Positions 7,512 through 16,860 of a stretch of DNA of 49,893 bases are shown here, piece after piece. Both the position numbers and the translations under genes were made by a program. The stretch is from an uncultured Clostridia bacterium (GTDB lineage: Bacteria; Bacillota; Clostridia; Christensenellales; CAG-314): assembly GCA_947630425.1 (NCBI GenBank), contig CANRHN010000008.1, forward strand, positions 1 to 49,893, in the 5' to 3' direction. Positions within the stretch are counted from its first letter, which is position 1. Each line of letters starts with the position of its first letter. The notes beneath the pieces were generated by a model. The model was not told the origin of the DNA. It made no database searches and saw only the letters and a list, made by a program, of their open reading frames with translations.

Positions 7512-7548
7512 AAAAAGGGTAGTCGTTCAATGCGACCACCCTTTTCAA
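7512..7548. terminator. Bidirectional terminator between convergent genes
   Basis: Stem AAAGGGT-GTCG / CGAC-ACCCTTT with loop TTCAATG, A-rich on the left and T-rich on the right. It lies between the SMC-like gene (plus) and the 2H phosphoesterase (minus), ending both. Confidence 0.75.
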
Positions 7549-7560
7549 TTGCAATTTTTT

Positions 7561-8103
7561 TTACTCTGTTGCTTGCAGCTCCACCGTGTAAAGAGGACGG
7601 TAGCTTACGCCGCGCTCGGCAAAGACGCTTTCAAACAGAGTCAGTCGAGTGGCTACAAAGGGAGCGTTAAACACCTGCACGTTCTTTGTTACCTCCGAAA
7701 AGGGCAACGAAAAACTCTTTTTGCGAATAATCGTCACATGTGGACGGTATGCGCGATGCTCCACCTCAAAGCCGTTTTGCTCCAATTTTTCGCCCAAGCT
7801 GTCGTGCAAGGCTACAAGTTCGTTGCTTTGGCGCACCTTTGCCCACACAATGTCGCCCATGCGTTGAATTGCAAACTGCGTGATTGCAAGCGTGGGCGCG
7901 GGCAAATTTTTCACCGAGTCCATTGCGCTTTGAACAAAAATCAAATTGCTCGGTTCAACGTTGCCGAGGAAGTGCATTGTCAAATGCAAATTTTCCTTCG
8001 GTACAAAATTACCGCCGTTAGCGTAGTCGGCAAATTGATTGGCAGAACGTTCCAGATTATCCTTGACCCTTTGCGGCAATTCCAACGCAACAAAAACTCG
8101 CAT
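7561..8103 (-). CDS. thpR: RNA 2',3'-cyclic phosphodiesterase (ThpR/LigT, 2H family)
   Basis: 180 residues from the ATG at 8103, where GAGGTG lies five bases upstream; a longer in-frame start at 8154 has no such site and adds a non-conserved tail. The two catalytic HxTx motifs are visible as HLTM (~40-43) and HVTI (~122-125). MRVFVALELP is the usual family beginning. 2H enzymes open 2',3'-cyclic phosphates on RNA ends; the biological substrate is not known here. Length fits the family (~180). It is convergent with the SMC-like gene. Confidence 0.85.
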   Translation of the reverse strand: MRVFVALELPQRVKDNLERSANQFADYANGGNFVPKENLHLTMHFLGNVEPSNLIFVQSAMDSVKNLPAPTLAITQFAIQRMGDIVWAKVRQSNELVALHDSLGEKLEQNGFEVEHRAYRPHVTIIRKKSFSLPFSEVTKNVQVFNAPFVATRLTLFESVFAERGVSYRPLYTVELQATE

Positions 8104-8255
8104 AGTCCACCTCGTGTTTTTCATTATTGTACCACGTTTCGGCTTGCTTGACAAGCATGGAAATTTTTCGTTGTTCGTGAGTGTGGTTTAAGGGGTAAAA
8201 TTGCCTGTTTGCGAAACATGGGGTTCGAAAAATCGCGCCCTTGTCAAAGCAAAAA

Positions 8256-9737
8256 TCAGTCGCTCACTTTGCCTATAATTTCCTTTCCTTCTACAAAGGC
8301 GGTGAAAATTTTGGCTGTTTCCTTGCCGCAGACGTCGGCAAAGCACTCAATCATCTGCGACGAGGGCGCAACGGTAAAGCACGCTTCGTCGTAGTATTTG
8401 CCGAGCGCTTTCCAAAACTTGTTTGCGCCCACCGTTTCGTAAACGGAGTTGAACATCAAACTGCCCTTGACGTAGGTAAAAATGACGTATTCGCCGTCGC
8501 TTTTGTAACCGGAAAGCTCTCGCATGCTGCGGTCCACATTGCTGTAAAAGCGATTGAGAACGTCCACGTAAGTAACATAACTTTGCATGCAGCTGCTCAC
8601 GCTGCTTTCCAGCGGCATTGCTCCCGTGCTGTCAAGGTACAAATATGTGACAAACTCGCTCAAGCCCTCGTCCATCCAAGCGTTGGCGATTTGGTCGTTT
8701 CCCACAACGCCGTAAAACCATTGGTGCGCCGTCTCGTGCGCAATCGCTTCCTGGTAGCTTGTGCTGCCGGAGGTGATCATCGCAAGGTTGGGGTACTCCA
8801 TTCCGCCATAGCAAAATTCCGTTTCCACAACGTTATATTGTTTGTAGGGGTACTCTCCCACGTTTTTGTTGAGGTATTCCATCATGCCGCAGGCGGTGGC
8901 AAGGCTTGCTTCGCAGTCGGCGTCCGCGTAGTAAAAGTAGTTTACCTGAGCGTCTCCGACCTTTTGAGAAATTTTGGTAAATTCCGTCGAGGCGACCATT
9001 GCAAAGTCGCGCACGGCTTCCGCGCGGTAGCGGTAGGTGACAAATCCGTTTTTGTTGGACGCTTCCTGCAATTCGCCCGTCGCCGCCAATATGTAATTTT
9101 CCGGTAGCGTCATCGACACGGTGTAGTTGGCAACCTCGCTCACAAAGGGGTCTCCTACATTGTAGTAGGGGCTTTCGGTGTAGTTGCCGTTGTCAATGTG
9201 ACAAAGCACAGGATACCAATTGCCCAAGTTTACCGTGTGTTCATTGTACCCGAGACGATGGTGTACGTTTGCTAACTGCACCTGATAGGTCATTTCTATC
9301 GTTGTGGATTTGTCGGGAAACAATCCCCCTTTTACGGGGACGCTCAACACGTCGCAGTCTTGTCCTTCCACAGTGTAAGCCACTGCGTCACCGTCCACCT
9401 TTACGCTGTCAAAGGCAATGTCTCCCCAACTGTCCCCGTTTGGGTAGGCCTTGGCCCTGTAGACGGCGGGCACGACGGAATTTTGAGCGTCTTGTCTGTA
9501 CTGATTTGCATATAGGTGCAGCTTGACGGCTTCGAAGCTGTTTTCGCTGCGGTTGGTCATTTTGATGGTCTGAACTGCCGAAAGAATGTGCGTTTGGTCG
9601 TCATAGCTTGCCGCAATGGTGTACTCGTCGCCGTTTTTTGCCGCAAGCTTAAATTTGCTTTTTTTGCAGGCGACCAACGCCAAGCAACACGCCGCAACCA
9701 AACAAACGACAAGCAGTGTGCAAAGGATTTTTTTCAT
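8256..9737 (-). CDS. M1-family (gluzincin) metallopeptidase lipoprotein
   Basis: 493 residues. The lipoprotein signal peptide has a K-K start, a hydrophobic stretch and lipobox LVAC with C24. Residues ~30-270 are the beta-rich N-terminal domain of aminopeptidase-N-like enzymes. GGMEYPN (~311-317) stands for the GxMEN substrate motif, and the zinc site is HETAH (334-338) plus E357, the HExxH-x18-E pattern. The protein stops soon after the catalytic domain, so it lacks the long C-terminal domains of full PepN. GGGGAG precedes the ATG. It probably acts on peptides outside the membrane. It is a single gene, transcribed away from the ribosomal operon. Confidence 0.85.
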   Translation of the reverse strand: MKKILCTLLVVCLVAACCLALVACKKSKFKLAAKNGDEYTIAASYDDQTHILSAVQTIKMTNRSENSFEAVKLHLYANQYRQDAQNSVVPAVYRAKAYPNGDSWGDIAFDSVKVDGDAVAYTVEGQDCDVLSVPVKGGLFPDKSTTIEMTYQVQLANVHHRLGYNEHTVNLGNWYPVLCHIDNGNYTESPYYNVGDPFVSEVANYTVSMTLPENYILAATGELQEASNKNGFVTYRYRAEAVRDFAMVASTEFTKISQKVGDAQVNYFYYADADCEASLATACGMMEYLNKNVGEYPYKQYNVVETEFCYGGMEYPNLAMITSGSTSYQEAIAHETAHQWFYGVVGNDQIANAWMDEGLSEFVTYLYLDSTGAMPLESSVSSCMQSYVTYVDVLNRFYSNVDRSMRELSGYKSDGEYVIFTYVKGSLMFNSVYETVGANKFWKALGKYYDEACFTVAPSSQMIECFADVCGKETAKIFTAFVEGKEIIGKVSD

Positions 9738-9958
9738 AGTGATCTCCCCTCGATGAATTTTGTTGTCAGCTACATTCTATGAAGCACCGTCTCTTTATAT
9801 GCCTTTGCCGCAAGTTATAAATGATTTTTAGTAAAGTATATTTAATATTTACTACTATGCAATTTCGCCGTTGAGGAAAGTAAAAGCCTTTTGAAAGCCG
9901 CTATTCCCAAAAAAAGAAAAATAAATGCAAAAAAAATCCAAAATCCCCTGTTTTTTGT
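9738..9958. other. AT-rich intergenic region between divergent genes
   Basis: This stretch holds the upstream region of the peptidase gene and the A/T-rich DNA before the ribosomal promoter. A-tracts at 9907-9940 could serve as an UP-like element for the rpsJ promoter. No gene is seen. Confidence 0.5.
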
Positions 9959-9988
9959 TTGACAGTCTCTTGATTTTTGTGTTACAAT
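9959..9988 (+). promoter_or_regulatory. Main promoter of the S10-spc-alpha operon
   Basis: TTGACA (9959-9964), 18-base spacer, TACAAT (9983-9988). It is preceded by A-tracts and followed by a leader of about 255 bases before rpsJ. Confidence 0.8.
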
Positions 9989-9989
9989 G

Positions 9990-10245
9990 GTCAAGCTGCG
10001 GAGTAGGGGCTTGACGCGCAAGGTTACTGAGACAACAGAAAACTTGCTGCCGACCCAGCGTCGCCGAGAGCGGCGTGACCGAACGAATTTTAATGTAGCG
10101 CAAGCGCTAAGTGACCTCGAAAATCAAACTGGCGCGGGTGCGGTGACGGGCAAACTATGTTTGCTTTATTAAAAGTCGCAGCAGGAAACACACGGCGGTG
10201 TTGTTACCTGAAAGGTTCGGAAACCAAAACAAAATCAAGGAGAAA
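9990..10245 (+). promoter_or_regulatory. Structured leader of the S10 operon
   Basis: A long untranslated leader with several hairpins: GTCAAGC/GCTTGAC (9990-10015), GTCGCCG-aga-CGGC-(G)-GAC near 10059-10080, TAGCGC-aa-GCGCTA (10096-10109) and CAGG-AACAC/GTGTT-CCTG (10182-10210). Autoregulatory leaders binding a ribosomal protein (L4 in E. coli) are known for S10 operons. Whether this one works that way is inferred from position and structure. The first hairpin begins before the predicted start site, so its 5' arm may be partly outside the RNA. Confidence 0.55.
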
Positions 10246-10251
10246 AAGACT

Positions 10252-10560
10252 ATGGCAACACAAAGAATGAGAATCAGACTCAAATCTTACGACCACAACC
10301 TTGTGGACCTTGCTTGCGCCAAGATAGTGGAAGCGGCTCAAAAGATGGGTAGTAAGGTTTCCGGTCCCATACCTCTCCCCACGGAGAAGGAAATCGTGAC
10401 CGTTTTGCGCGCAACGCACAAGTACAAGGACGCGCGCGAACAATTCGAACTAAGAACATACAAGCGCTTGATAGACATCTACAGCCCCAATGCAAAAACG
10501 GTGGACTCGTTGACGAAGCTGGAATTGCCCGCAGGAATCGACGTCAAAATCAAGCTGTAA
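10252..10560 (+). CDS. rpsJ: Ribosomal protein S10 (NusE)
   Basis: 102 residues, full length. It begins [19 protein letters not shown], contains the PIPLPTEK region, and ends in GIDVKIKL, all typical of S10. It belongs to the head of the 30S subunit and also acts as NusE in transcription antitermination. The ATG at 10252 has AAGGAG 9 bases upstream. It is the first gene of the operon, after a 255-base structured leader. Confidence 0.98.
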   Translation: MATQRMRIRLKSYDHNLVDLACAKIVEAAQKMGSKVSGPIPLPTEKEIVTVLRATHKYKDAREQFELRTYKRLIDIYSPNAKTVDSLTKLELPAGIDVKIKL

Positions 10561-10593
10561 TAAACGTTTATAAAGGAGGATGAACTTTATCTT

Positions 10594-11220
10594 ATGAATA
10601 AAGCAATCATTGGAAAAAAGTTGGGAATGACGCAGGTGTTTCTCAACGACGGAACGATGGTTCCGGTAACGGTAATTCAGGCGGGTCCCTGCACGGTCAC
10701 GCAAGTCAAAACGACGGAACGCGACGGTTACGACGCGGTTCAGTTGGGATTTGAAGAAGTGGCGGACAGAAAGCTCAACAAGCCTCAGCTCGGACACCTC
10801 AAAGCCGCAAACGTAAAGGTCAAGCATCTCCACGAGTTCAAGCTGGAAGGTTCTTCCCTTTCCGTGGGACAAACGGTCGGTTGCGACGTGTTTGCGGAAG
10901 GCGACTACGTTGACGTCACGGGCGTTACCAAGGGTCACGGATTTACGGGCGTTATCAAGCGTTGGAATCAACACAGACTCAAGGAAACCCACGGTGTGGG
11001 TCCCGTTCACAGAGAAGTCGGTTCAATGGGTCCCATCAGCAGCCCCTCACGCGTTATGCCGGGCAAAAATCTCCCCGGTCACTACGGTGTGGAACAGGTG
11101 ACGGTTCTAAATCTCTCGGTGGTAAAAGTCGACAAGGAGAGAGGAGTGTTGCTCGTCAAGGGCGCAGTCCCCGGTGCCAAGAACGGAATTGTCTACGTTC
11201 GCAACGCCGTCAAGAAATAA
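10594..11220 (+). CDS. rplC: Ribosomal protein L3
   Basis: 208 residues, typical length. Starts MNKAIIGKKLGMTQVF, with the conserved GVTKGHGFTGVIKRW loop and the GSMGP...VMPGKNLPGHYG segment that reaches the peptidyl-transferase region. The AAGGAGG is 14 bases before the ATG, longer than usual. An intervening ATG at 10580 would encode only MNFIL, whose TGA overlaps the rplC start, but it sits against the ribosome site and is probably not used. Second gene of the operon, 33 bases after rpsJ. Confidence 0.98.
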   Translation: MNKAIIGKKLGMTQVFLNDGTMVPVTVIQAGPCTVTQVKTTERDGYDAVQLGFEEVADRKLNKPQLGHLKAANVKVKHLHEFKLEGSSLSVGQTVGCDVFAEGDYVDVTGVTKGHGFTGVIKRWNQHRLKETHGVGPVHREVGSMGPISSPSRVMPGKNLPGHYGVEQVTVLNLSVVKVDKERGVLLVKGAVPGAKNGIVYVRNAVKK

Positions 11221-11240
11221 GGTGAAAAGGAGAAAAACAA

Positions 11241-11864
11241 ATGCAAGTAAAAGTGTACAATACCAAGGCTGCGGAAGTAGGAACGCTGGAACTGAACGAC
11301 AACGTGTTCGGCTGTGACTACAACGAGCCCCTCATTCACCAGGCGGTAGTGACGTATTTGGCAAATCAACGTCAGGGCACAAAGTCCGCGCTCACTCGCA
11401 CAGAGGTTCGCGGCGGCGGCATCAAGCCTTGGAGACAAAAGGGCACGGGTCGTGCAAGACAAGGCTCTATTCGCGCTCCGCAATGGATCAAGGGCGGCGT
11501 TGTATTCGCACCCAAGCCGCGCGACTTCAGCAAAAAGCTCAACAAAAAAATGAGAGCGCAGGCTTTCCGCAGCGCAATCAGCTACAAAGTCCAAAACAGC
11601 GAACTCGTCGTTGTGGACGAAATCAAGTTGGCTCAACCCAAAACCAAACTTGTTGCGGAAATTCTCAAAAACTTCAAGTTTGAACACAGAACATTGTTGC
11701 TCGTTACGGGCGACAGCACAGACGTGGTGAGAGCGGGTGCAAACATCGAAAAGCTCACCGTTACCGAGGCAACGCTTGCCAACGTTTACGAGCTGGTCTC
11801 GAACACGAACGTGATCGCCACAAAGGAAGCAATCAAAAAGATTGAGGAGGCATATTCGCTATGA
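11241..11864 (+). CDS. rplD: Ribosomal protein L4
   Basis: 207 residues. Contains the tunnel-loop signature RGGGIKPWRQKGTGRARQGS and the C-terminal alpha/beta domain with LLVTGD and NV.ELV motifs. It binds 23S rRNA and is the classical autoregulator of S10 operons in enterobacteria; that role is not shown here. AAGGAG precedes the ATG. The last four bases overlap the rplW start (ATGA), so the two are likely coupled. Confidence 0.98.
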   Translation: MQVKVYNTKAAEVGTLELNDNVFGCDYNEPLIHQAVVTYLANQRQGTKSALTRTEVRGGGIKPWRQKGTGRARQGSIRAPQWIKGGVVFAPKPRDFSKKLNKKMRAQAFRSAISYKVQNSELVVVDEIKLAQPKTKLVAEILKNFKFEHRTLLLVTGDSTDVVRAGANIEKLTVTEATLANVYELVSNTNVIATKEAIKKIEEAYSL

Positions 11865-12151
11865 ATTCCTACGATATATTGAAGCGTCCGATTTTGACGG
11901 AAAAAAGCTACGCCAACATTCCCGCCAAGACCTACACCTTCGAAGTCCACAAGGACGCCAACAAAGTGCAGATCAAAAACGCGGTTGAAGAAATTTTCGG
12001 CGTAAAAGTAGAACACGTAACCACCTCTACCGTAAAAGGTAAGCTCAGAAGACAGGGAAGAACCCAAGGCTACACGCCGACATGGAAAAAGGCGACCATT
12101 CGCCTGACCGCTGACAGCAAGGCTATAGAGTTCTTCAACAGCCTGTCCTAA
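11861..12151 (+). CDS. rplW: Ribosomal protein L23
   Basis: 96 residues. MNSYDILKRPILTEKS is the family start, with the KVQIKNAVEEIFGVKV helix and the K-rich extended loop KGKLRRQGRTQGYTPTWKKA. It sits at the tunnel exit and docks trigger factor and SRP. It overlaps rplD by four bases and is followed 15 bases later by rplB. Confidence 0.98.
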   Translation: MNSYDILKRPILTEKSYANIPAKTYTFEVHKDANKVQIKNAVEEIFGVKVEHVTTSTVKGKLRRQGRTQGYTPTWKKATIRLTADSKAIEFFNSLS

Positions 12152-12166
12152 TCGGAGGAATGAACT

Positions 12167-12991
12167 ATGGCTATCAAAAAGTACAAACCTACTTCTCCCG
12201 CACGTCGTTTCATGTCCGTTTCGACGTACGAGGAAATAACGAAAACCAAACCGGAAAAGAGCCTTCTTGCGGTAAGTAAAAAGACCGGCGGACGTAACGC
12301 CACCGGCAAAATCACCGTTCGTCACATAGGCGGCGGCAACAGAATAAAGTACCGTATCATCGATTTCAAGCGCGACAAGAGCGTTCCCGCAAAAGTTGCA
12401 GCCATCGAATACGACCCCAACCGTACAGCCAACATCGCGTTGCTTCACTACGCGGACGGTGAAAAGAGATACATTCTCGCTCCCGTCGGACTGAACGTGG
12501 GCGACACGGTAGAGGCAAGCGCGACGGCGGACATCAAGGTGGGCAACAATCTTCCCCTCGAGAACATTCCCGTCGGAACAATTGTTCACAACATCGAGAT
12601 GAACCCCGGCAAGGGCGGTCAAATCGCAAGAGCGGCAGGTATCTTTGCACAGCTTATGGCAAAGGAAGGAAAGTATGCCACACTGCGTATGCCCAGCGGC
12701 GAAATGAGACTGATCCTTTTGAAGTGCCACGCGACCATCGGACAGGTCGGCAACCTCGACCACGAGATCGTTTCCATCGGTAAAGCGGGCAAAACCCGTC
12801 ATCTGGGCGTCAAACCTACCGTTCGCGGCAGCGTAATGAACCCCTGCGACCACCCTCACGGCGGTGGCGAGGGCAAGAGCCCTGTGGGACGTCCCGGTCC
12901 TGTAACGCCTTGGGGTAAACCCGCACTCGGTTACAAGACAAGAAAGAAGAAGAAAGCTTCCAACAAATTTATCGTCAAACGTATCAACTGA
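12167..12991 (+). CDS. rplB: Ribosomal protein L2
   Basis: 274 residues. Contains [17 protein letters not shown] near residue 45-60 and the C-terminal [17 protein letters not shown] segment with the conserved histidine of the peptidyl-transferase region. The tail is [22 protein letters not shown] lies 7 bases before the ATG. Standard place between rplW and rpsS. Confidence 0.98.
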   Translation: MAIKKYKPTSPARRFMSVSTYEEITKTKPEKSLLAVSKKTGGRNATGKITVRHIGGGNRIKYRIIDFKRDKSVPAKVAAIEYDPNRTANIALLHYADGEKRYILAPVGLNVGDTVEASATADIKVGNNLPLENIPVGTIVHNIEMNPGKGGQIARAAGIFAQLMAKEGKYATLRMPSGEMRLILLKCHATIGQVGNLDHEIVSIGKAGKTRHLGVKPTVRGSVMNPCDHPHGGGEGKSPVGRPGPVTPWGKPALGYKTRKKKKASNKFIVKRIN

Positions 12992-13005
12992 TCGGAGGAA
13001 AGAAA

Positions 13006-13284
13006 ATGAGTAGATCGATTAAAAAAGGACCTTACGTTCAACAAGCACTCCTTAAGCGCGTGCAGGAAATGAACGCCAAGGGCGAAAAAAAGGTTTTGAA
13101 AACATGGTCGAGAAGTTCTACGATCTTCCCCGATTTTGTAGGACACACCATTGCGGTGCATGACGGCAAAAAGCATGTTCCCGTGTACATCACGGAGGAC
13201 ATGGTAGGTTTGAAGTTGGGCGAGTTCGCTCCGACGAGAACCTTCAGAGGACACGCGGGCAGCAAGACCGCCGGCGGCAAATAG
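13006..13284 (+). CDS. rpsS: Ribosomal protein S19
   Basis: 92 residues. [11 protein letters not shown] start, [29 protein letters not shown] core and GEFAPTRTF near the C-terminus. It is in the 30S head and forms the A-site finger bridge with the 50S subunit. CGGAGG precedes it; the rplV start follows 13 bases later. Confidence 0.98.
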   Translation: MSRSIKKGPYVQQALLKRVQEMNAKGEKKVLKTWSRSSTIFPDFVGHTIAVHDGKKHVPVYITEDMVGLKLGEFAPTRTFRGHAGSKTAGGK

Positions 13285-13297
13285 GAGGAATTGAAAA

Positions 13298-13684
13298 ATG
13301 GCTACAAGAAGTAAAGCAAAGGCTTTGGTGCGTGCCGAAAACAAGGACAAGCGTCCCAAGGCAATAGCAAAGTACATCCGCATTTCTCCCTCCAAGGTGA
13401 TGATCGTTCTCGATCTCATTCGCGGCCGTGATTACAAGGATGCCGTTGCAATCCTTAAAACAACTCAAAAGGCAGCATGCGAGCCGGTTTTGAAATGTCT
13501 CAACTCGGCAGCAGCCAACGCCGAGGTAAATCTCGGTTTGAACAAAGATGCTCTTTACGTAGCGGAGTGCTTCGCGGATCAGGGACCCACCCTCAAGAGA
13601 ATGCAACCCGTTTCTCGCGGCAGAGGCTATCGCATCCTGAAGAGGACAAGCCATATCACCGTGATTTTGGATGAGAGAGCGTAA
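13298..13684 (+). CDS. rplV: Ribosomal protein L22
   Basis: 128 residues. An N-terminal extension ([19 protein letters not shown]) precedes the core that begins [12 protein letters not shown]. The beta-hairpin that lines the exit tunnel is the [22 protein letters not shown] segment near the end. Macrolide-resistance changes in other bacteria map to that hairpin. AGGAGG upstream. Confidence 0.97.
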   Translation: MATRSKAKALVRAENKDKRPKAIAKYIRISPSKVMIVLDLIRGRDYKDAVAILKTTQKAACEPVLKCLNSAAANAEVNLGLNKDALYVAECFADQGPTLKRMQPVSRGRGYRILKRTSHITVILDERA

Positions 13685-13698
13685 GGAGGAGTAAAGTT

Positions 13699-14367
13699 AT
13701 GGGACAAAAAGTTAATCCGCATGGATTGAGAGTCGGCGTAATTCACGATTGGAACGCAAAGTGGATCGCAGACAAAAAAGATTTTGCCAAGTATATCAAA
13801 GAGGACGACGTTATTCGTACCACCCTCAAAAAGAAGTACGATCAAGCGGGTATCAGCAAGATTGTGGTGGAAAGAAGCGAGGGCAAGGTCGTTGTGGATA
13901 TTCACACGGGACGTCCCGGTGTGCTTATAGGCAAGGCGGGCGCGGGCGCAGACGAGATCAAAGCGTTGCTTAAGAAGATCGTCGGAGACAAAGCCGTCAC
14001 CGTCAACATCATCGAAATCAAACGCCCCGACATGGACGCACAACTTGTGGCGGAAGCAATTGCGGCTCAGCTTGAAAAGCGTGTTTCTTTCCGCAGAGCA
14101 ATGCGTCAATGCATGGGCAGAGCGACCCGTAGCGGCGCCAAGGGAATCAAAACAATGGTTTCCGGACGTCTGGACGGCGCAGAAATCGCACGTTGCGAGC
14201 AGTACCACGAAGGATCGATTCCTCTTCACACTTTGAGAGCCGACATCGACTACGGCTATGCCATTGCGCATACCACCTTTGGCGTTATCGGCGTTAAAGT
14301 TTGGGTGTACAGAGGAGAAATCCTTCCCAAGAAGAAAAAGACCGTCAAAAAGGAGGTGGCTGAATAA
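13699..14367 (+). CDS. rpsC: Ribosomal protein S3
   Basis: 222 residues. [13 protein letters not shown] start; KH domain with the [11 protein letters not shown] motif (~75-85); the C-terminal domain has [13 protein letters not shown] and the '[12 protein letters not shown]' region. It lies at the mRNA entry of the 30S subunit. The stop TAA shares its last base with the rplP ATG (TAATG), so translation is coupled. Confidence 0.98.
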   Translation: MGQKVNPHGLRVGVIHDWNAKWIADKKDFAKYIKEDDVIRTTLKKKYDQAGISKIVVERSEGKVVVDIHTGRPGVLIGKAGAGADEIKALLKKIVGDKAVTVNIIEIKRPDMDAQLVAEAIAAQLEKRVSFRRAMRQCMGRATRSGAKGIKTMVSGRLDGAEIARCEQYHEGSIPLHTLRADIDYGYAIAHTTFGVIGVKVWVYRGEILPKKKKTVKKEVAE

Positions 14368-14801
14368 TGTTAATGCCTAAAAGAGTGAAAAGACGCCGTC
14401 AATTCCGCGGAAGAATGAAGGGCGAAGCACACAAGGGCAACAAAGTTGCTTACGGTGAGTACGGTCTTCAAGCGTTGGAATGCGGCTGGATTACCTCCAA
14501 TCAAATAGAGGCAGCGCGTGTCGCAATGACGCGTTTTGTAAAGCGTGGCGGCAAGGTTTGGGTGGACATCTTCCCTCACAAGCCCGTCACAAAAAAGCCC
14601 GCTGAAACACGCATGGGCTCCGGTAAAGGTTCTCCCGAGTATTGGGTGGCAGTAGTAAAGCCGGGCAGAGTTATGTTCGAAATGGCAGGCGTCCCCGAGG
14701 ACGTCGCGCGCGAGGCTCTGCGTCTGGCAAGTCACAAACTTCCCGTCAAGTGCAAGTTTGTGAAAAAGAGTGACGAGGTGAATGCAGATGAAAGCAAGTG
14801 A
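14367..14801 (+). CDS. rplP: Ribosomal protein L16
   Basis: 144 residues. [19 protein letters not shown] start, [28 protein letters not shown] core, and [18 protein letters not shown] loop. It binds near the A-site tRNA elbow. The alternative ATG six bases on is also possible, but MLMPKR is the usual start. Its end overlaps the rpmC start. Confidence 0.97.
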   Translation: MLMPKRVKRRRQFRGRMKGEAHKGNKVAYGEYGLQALECGWITSNQIEAARVAMTRFVKRGGKVWVDIFPHKPVTKKPAETRMGSGKGSPEYWVAVVKPGRVMFEMAGVPEDVAREALRLASHKLPVKCKFVKKSDEVNADESK

Positions 14802-14988
14802 AGTTCGCGAACTCAGCAATGAAGAATTGGCGTCAAAGCTCACCGATTTGAAAAAAGAGTTGTTCAACCTGCGTTTATCTCACGCAACGGGACAGCTCAA
14901 CAACCCGCTTCAACTTAACAGTGTCAAAAAGGACATTGCAAGGGTAAAAACGGTACTCCGCGAGAGAGAGCAAGCCGCAAAAGCGTAA
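14788..14988 (+). CDS. rpmC: Ribosomal protein L29
   Basis: 66 residues. The start at 14788 (MKASEVREL) is preferred over the in-frame ATG at 14782 because GAGGTG is seven bases upstream of the former and only one base from the latter. Helical hairpin with the [13 protein letters not shown] motif followed by [10 protein letters not shown]. It sits near the tunnel exit. It overlaps rplP by 14 bases. Confidence 0.96.
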   Translation: MKASEVRELSNEELASKLTDLKKELFNLRLSHATGQLNNPLQLNSVKKDIARVKTVLREREQAAKA

Positions 14989-15001
14989 GTGAGGTGCAAC
15001 A

Positions 15002-15253
15002 ATGAGAAATAGCAGAAAAGAAAGAGTCGGCATCGTTGTTTCCGACAAAATGGACAAGACGATTGTCGTGGCGGTAATCAACAAATACAAACACCCTCTG
15101 TACAAAAAGACGGTGTCAAAGACAAAAAAGTATAAGGCTCACGACGAGCTCAACGAATGCGGAATCGGCGATACCGTGCGTATCATCGAAACGAGAAAGC
15201 TCTCCAAGGACAAAAATTGGCGTTTGTTGGAAATTGTCGAAAAGGCTAAGTAG
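15002..15253 (+). CDS. rpsQ: Ribosomal protein S17
   Basis: 83 residues. [20 protein letters not shown] start, OB-fold core with KHPLYKKTV and '[20 protein letters not shown]', all family hallmarks. Primary 16S rRNA binder. GTGAGGTG precedes it, 13 bases after rpmC. Confidence 0.97.
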   Translation: MRNSRKERVGIVVSDKMDKTIVVAVINKYKHPLYKKTVSKTKKYKAHDELNECGIGDTVRIIETRKLSKDKNWRLLEIVEKAK

Positions 15254-15265
15254 GAGGACGGCACA

Positions 15266-15634
15266 GTGATTCAAGTACAAACAAGACTTAAAGCAGCCGA
15301 CAACAGCGGCGCAAAAGAGCTTATGTGCATAAAGGTGCTTGGTGGCTCCTCGCGTAAGTTCGGCAACATCGGCGATGTGATCGTCGCAAGCGTCAAGAGC
15401 GCGAACCCCGGCGGCGTCGTCAAAAAGGGAGACGTGGTAAAGGCGGTTATCGTTCGCAGTTCGTTCGGTATCAACAGAAAGGATGGCACGCACATTCGTT
15501 TTGACGACAATGCGGCAGTGATCATCGATCAGCAAAAGCAACCCAGAGGAACGCGTATCTTCGGGCCGGTGGCAAGAGAGCTTCGTGAAAAAGATTACAT
15601 GAAGATTGTCTCCCTCGCTCCCGAGGTACTGTAG
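15266..15634 (+). CDS. rplN: Ribosomal protein L14
   Basis: 122 residues. It starts at GTG (15266) with AGGAGG upstream. [25 protein letters not shown] beginning, [13 protein letters not shown], and the C-terminal [18 protein letters not shown] motif. It forms inter-subunit bridges. The GTG start is a small departure from the ATG used by its neighbours. Confidence 0.97.
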   Translation: MIQVQTRLKAADNSGAKELMCIKVLGGSSRKFGNIGDVIVASVKSANPGGVVKKGDVVKAVIVRSSFGINRKDGTHIRFDDNAAVIIDQQKQPRGTRIFGPVARELREKDYMKIVSLAPEVL

Positions 15635-15644
15635 GAGGTGTAAA

Positions 15645-16055
15645 ATGGCAAGTATGAACATCAGGTCCGGTGACACCGTTGAAGTCATCGTCGGCAACGT
15701 CAACAGTCGCGGCAAGCGCGGCAAGGTTATCGTGGTCGATCCGGAGACTCACAGAGTCGTTGTAGAAGGACTCAATTTGGTCACAAAGCACAGGAAACCA
15801 CGTTCAGCGCAGGAGCAGGGCGGCAGGTTCGAACAACCCCGCATGATCGACGTAAGCAACGTCATGCTCGTTTGCCCCAAGTGCAATCAAGCAACTCGCG
15901 TAAATCACGTTCTCGGCGACAACGGCAAGTATCTCAGAAGCTGCCACAAGTGCGGTGCGGTAATCGACGCTCGTGCCGAGAAAAAGCAAACAAGAACAGC
16001 TAAAGCCAAGGGCACAAGCAAAAAAAGCAAAAAGACCCAAGCTGATGAAGAATAA
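15645..16055 (+). CDS. rplX: Ribosomal protein L24 with zinc-type cysteines and a basic tail
   Basis: 136 residues from the ATG at 15645, which AGGAGGTG precedes by 5 bases; upstream in-frame codons belong to rplN. KOW motif region: [21 protein letters not shown]. Two pairs of cysteines (CPKC, CHKC) follow, and the last ~30 residues are a low-complexity K/T/S-rich tail longer than the usual ~105-residue protein. An assembly initiator of the 50S subunit. Confidence 0.96.
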   Translation: MASMNIRSGDTVEVIVGNVNSRGKRGKVIVVDPETHRVVVEGLNLVTKHRKPRSAQEQGGRFEQPRMIDVSNVMLVCPKCNQATRVNHVLGDNGKYLRSCHKCGAVIDARAEKKQTRTAKAKGTSKKSKKTQADEE

Positions 16056-16066
16056 GGAGGAACAAA

Positions 16067-16648
16067 ATGGCTACAAAGAAAACGGAATCTGCGGCTGACA
16101 ACAAGCCCGTAGAGTGCAGACTCAGAAAGCTGTACAAAGAAGTAGTCGTTCCTCAACTCATCAAGGAATTCGGCTACACCAACATCAACGAAGTTCCCCG
16201 TCTGGAAAAGATCGTGCTTAATGCCGGTCTCGGCGACGTCAAAGACAACAGCAAGTCATTCCAACTTGCCGTTGAAGAACTCAAAAGCATCTCCGGTCAA
16301 AAGCCTCTCGTAACCAACAGCAAGCTGTCTGTGGCAAACTTCAAGGTTCGTAAAGGCATGGCGGTAGGAGCAAAGGTAACTCTGAGAGGCGAACGTATGT
16401 ATTCGTTCTTCGACAAGCTGGTCAGTATTGCGCTGCCGAGAGTCAGAGACTTCCGCGGCGTCAACACCAACCTCGACGGTCGCGGCAATTACACGCTGGG
16501 CATTCGCGAACAACTCATTTTCCCCGAAATCATCTACGATCAAGTGGAAAAAACGAGAGGTTTCGACGTAACCTTCGTTACGACGGCAAAGACGGATGCG
16601 GAAGGCAAAGCGCTGCTCAAATACTTGGGCATGCCCTTCAGAGCTTAG
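16067..16648 (+). CDS. rplE: Ribosomal protein L5
   Basis: 193 residues. The core begins [18 protein letters not shown] after a 15-residue N-terminal extension. Conserved motifs are [25 protein letters not shown] and [17 protein letters not shown]. It binds 5S rRNA in the central protuberance. AGGAGG precedes the ATG. Confidence 0.97.
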   Translation: MATKKTESAADNKPVECRLRKLYKEVVVPQLIKEFGYTNINEVPRLEKIVLNAGLGDVKDNSKSFQLAVEELKSISGQKPLVTNSKLSVANFKVRKGMAVGAKVTLRGERMYSFFDKLVSIALPRVRDFRGVNTNLDGRGNYTLGIREQLIFPEIIYDQVEKTRGFDVTFVTTAKTDAEGKALLKYLGMPFRA

Positions 16649-16661
16649 TGAGGTAAACATT

Positions 16662-16847
16662 ATGGCAAAAAAATCAATGATAAACAAACAACAAAGAACA
16701 CCCAAGTATTCCACTCGCGGCTATACCCGTTGTTCTATTTGCGGTCGTCCTCACGCGGTGCTGCGTAAGTACGGAATTTGCAGAATTTGTTTCAGAGAAA
16801 AGGCTTACAAGGGTGAAATACCCGGCGTAAAAAAAGCAAGTTGGTAA
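16662..16847 (+). CDS. rpsN: Ribosomal protein S14, zinc (type Z) form
   Basis: 61 residues from the ATG at 16662; GTGAGG lies 8 bases upstream. [10 protein letters not shown] start, then CSIC...CRIC with the [14 protein letters not shown] core, the zinc-ribbon short form typical of Bacillota. It sits in the 30S head. Usual position between rplE and rpsH. Confidence 0.97.
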   Translation: MAKKSMINKQQRTPKYSTRGYTRCSICGRPHAVLRKYGICRICFREKAYKGEIPGVKKASW

Positions 16848-16860
16848 GGAGGAAGATACA

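Noticed and set aside
8104..8255. Possible terminator for the M1 peptidase gene
   Set aside because: No convincing hairpin with a T-run was seen on the minus strand in this interval.
10580..10597. Five-codon upstream frame (MNFIL) overlapping the rplC start
   Set aside because: Its ATG directly touches the ribosome site, which would not allow efficient initiation, and nothing in the sequence points to a regulatory role.
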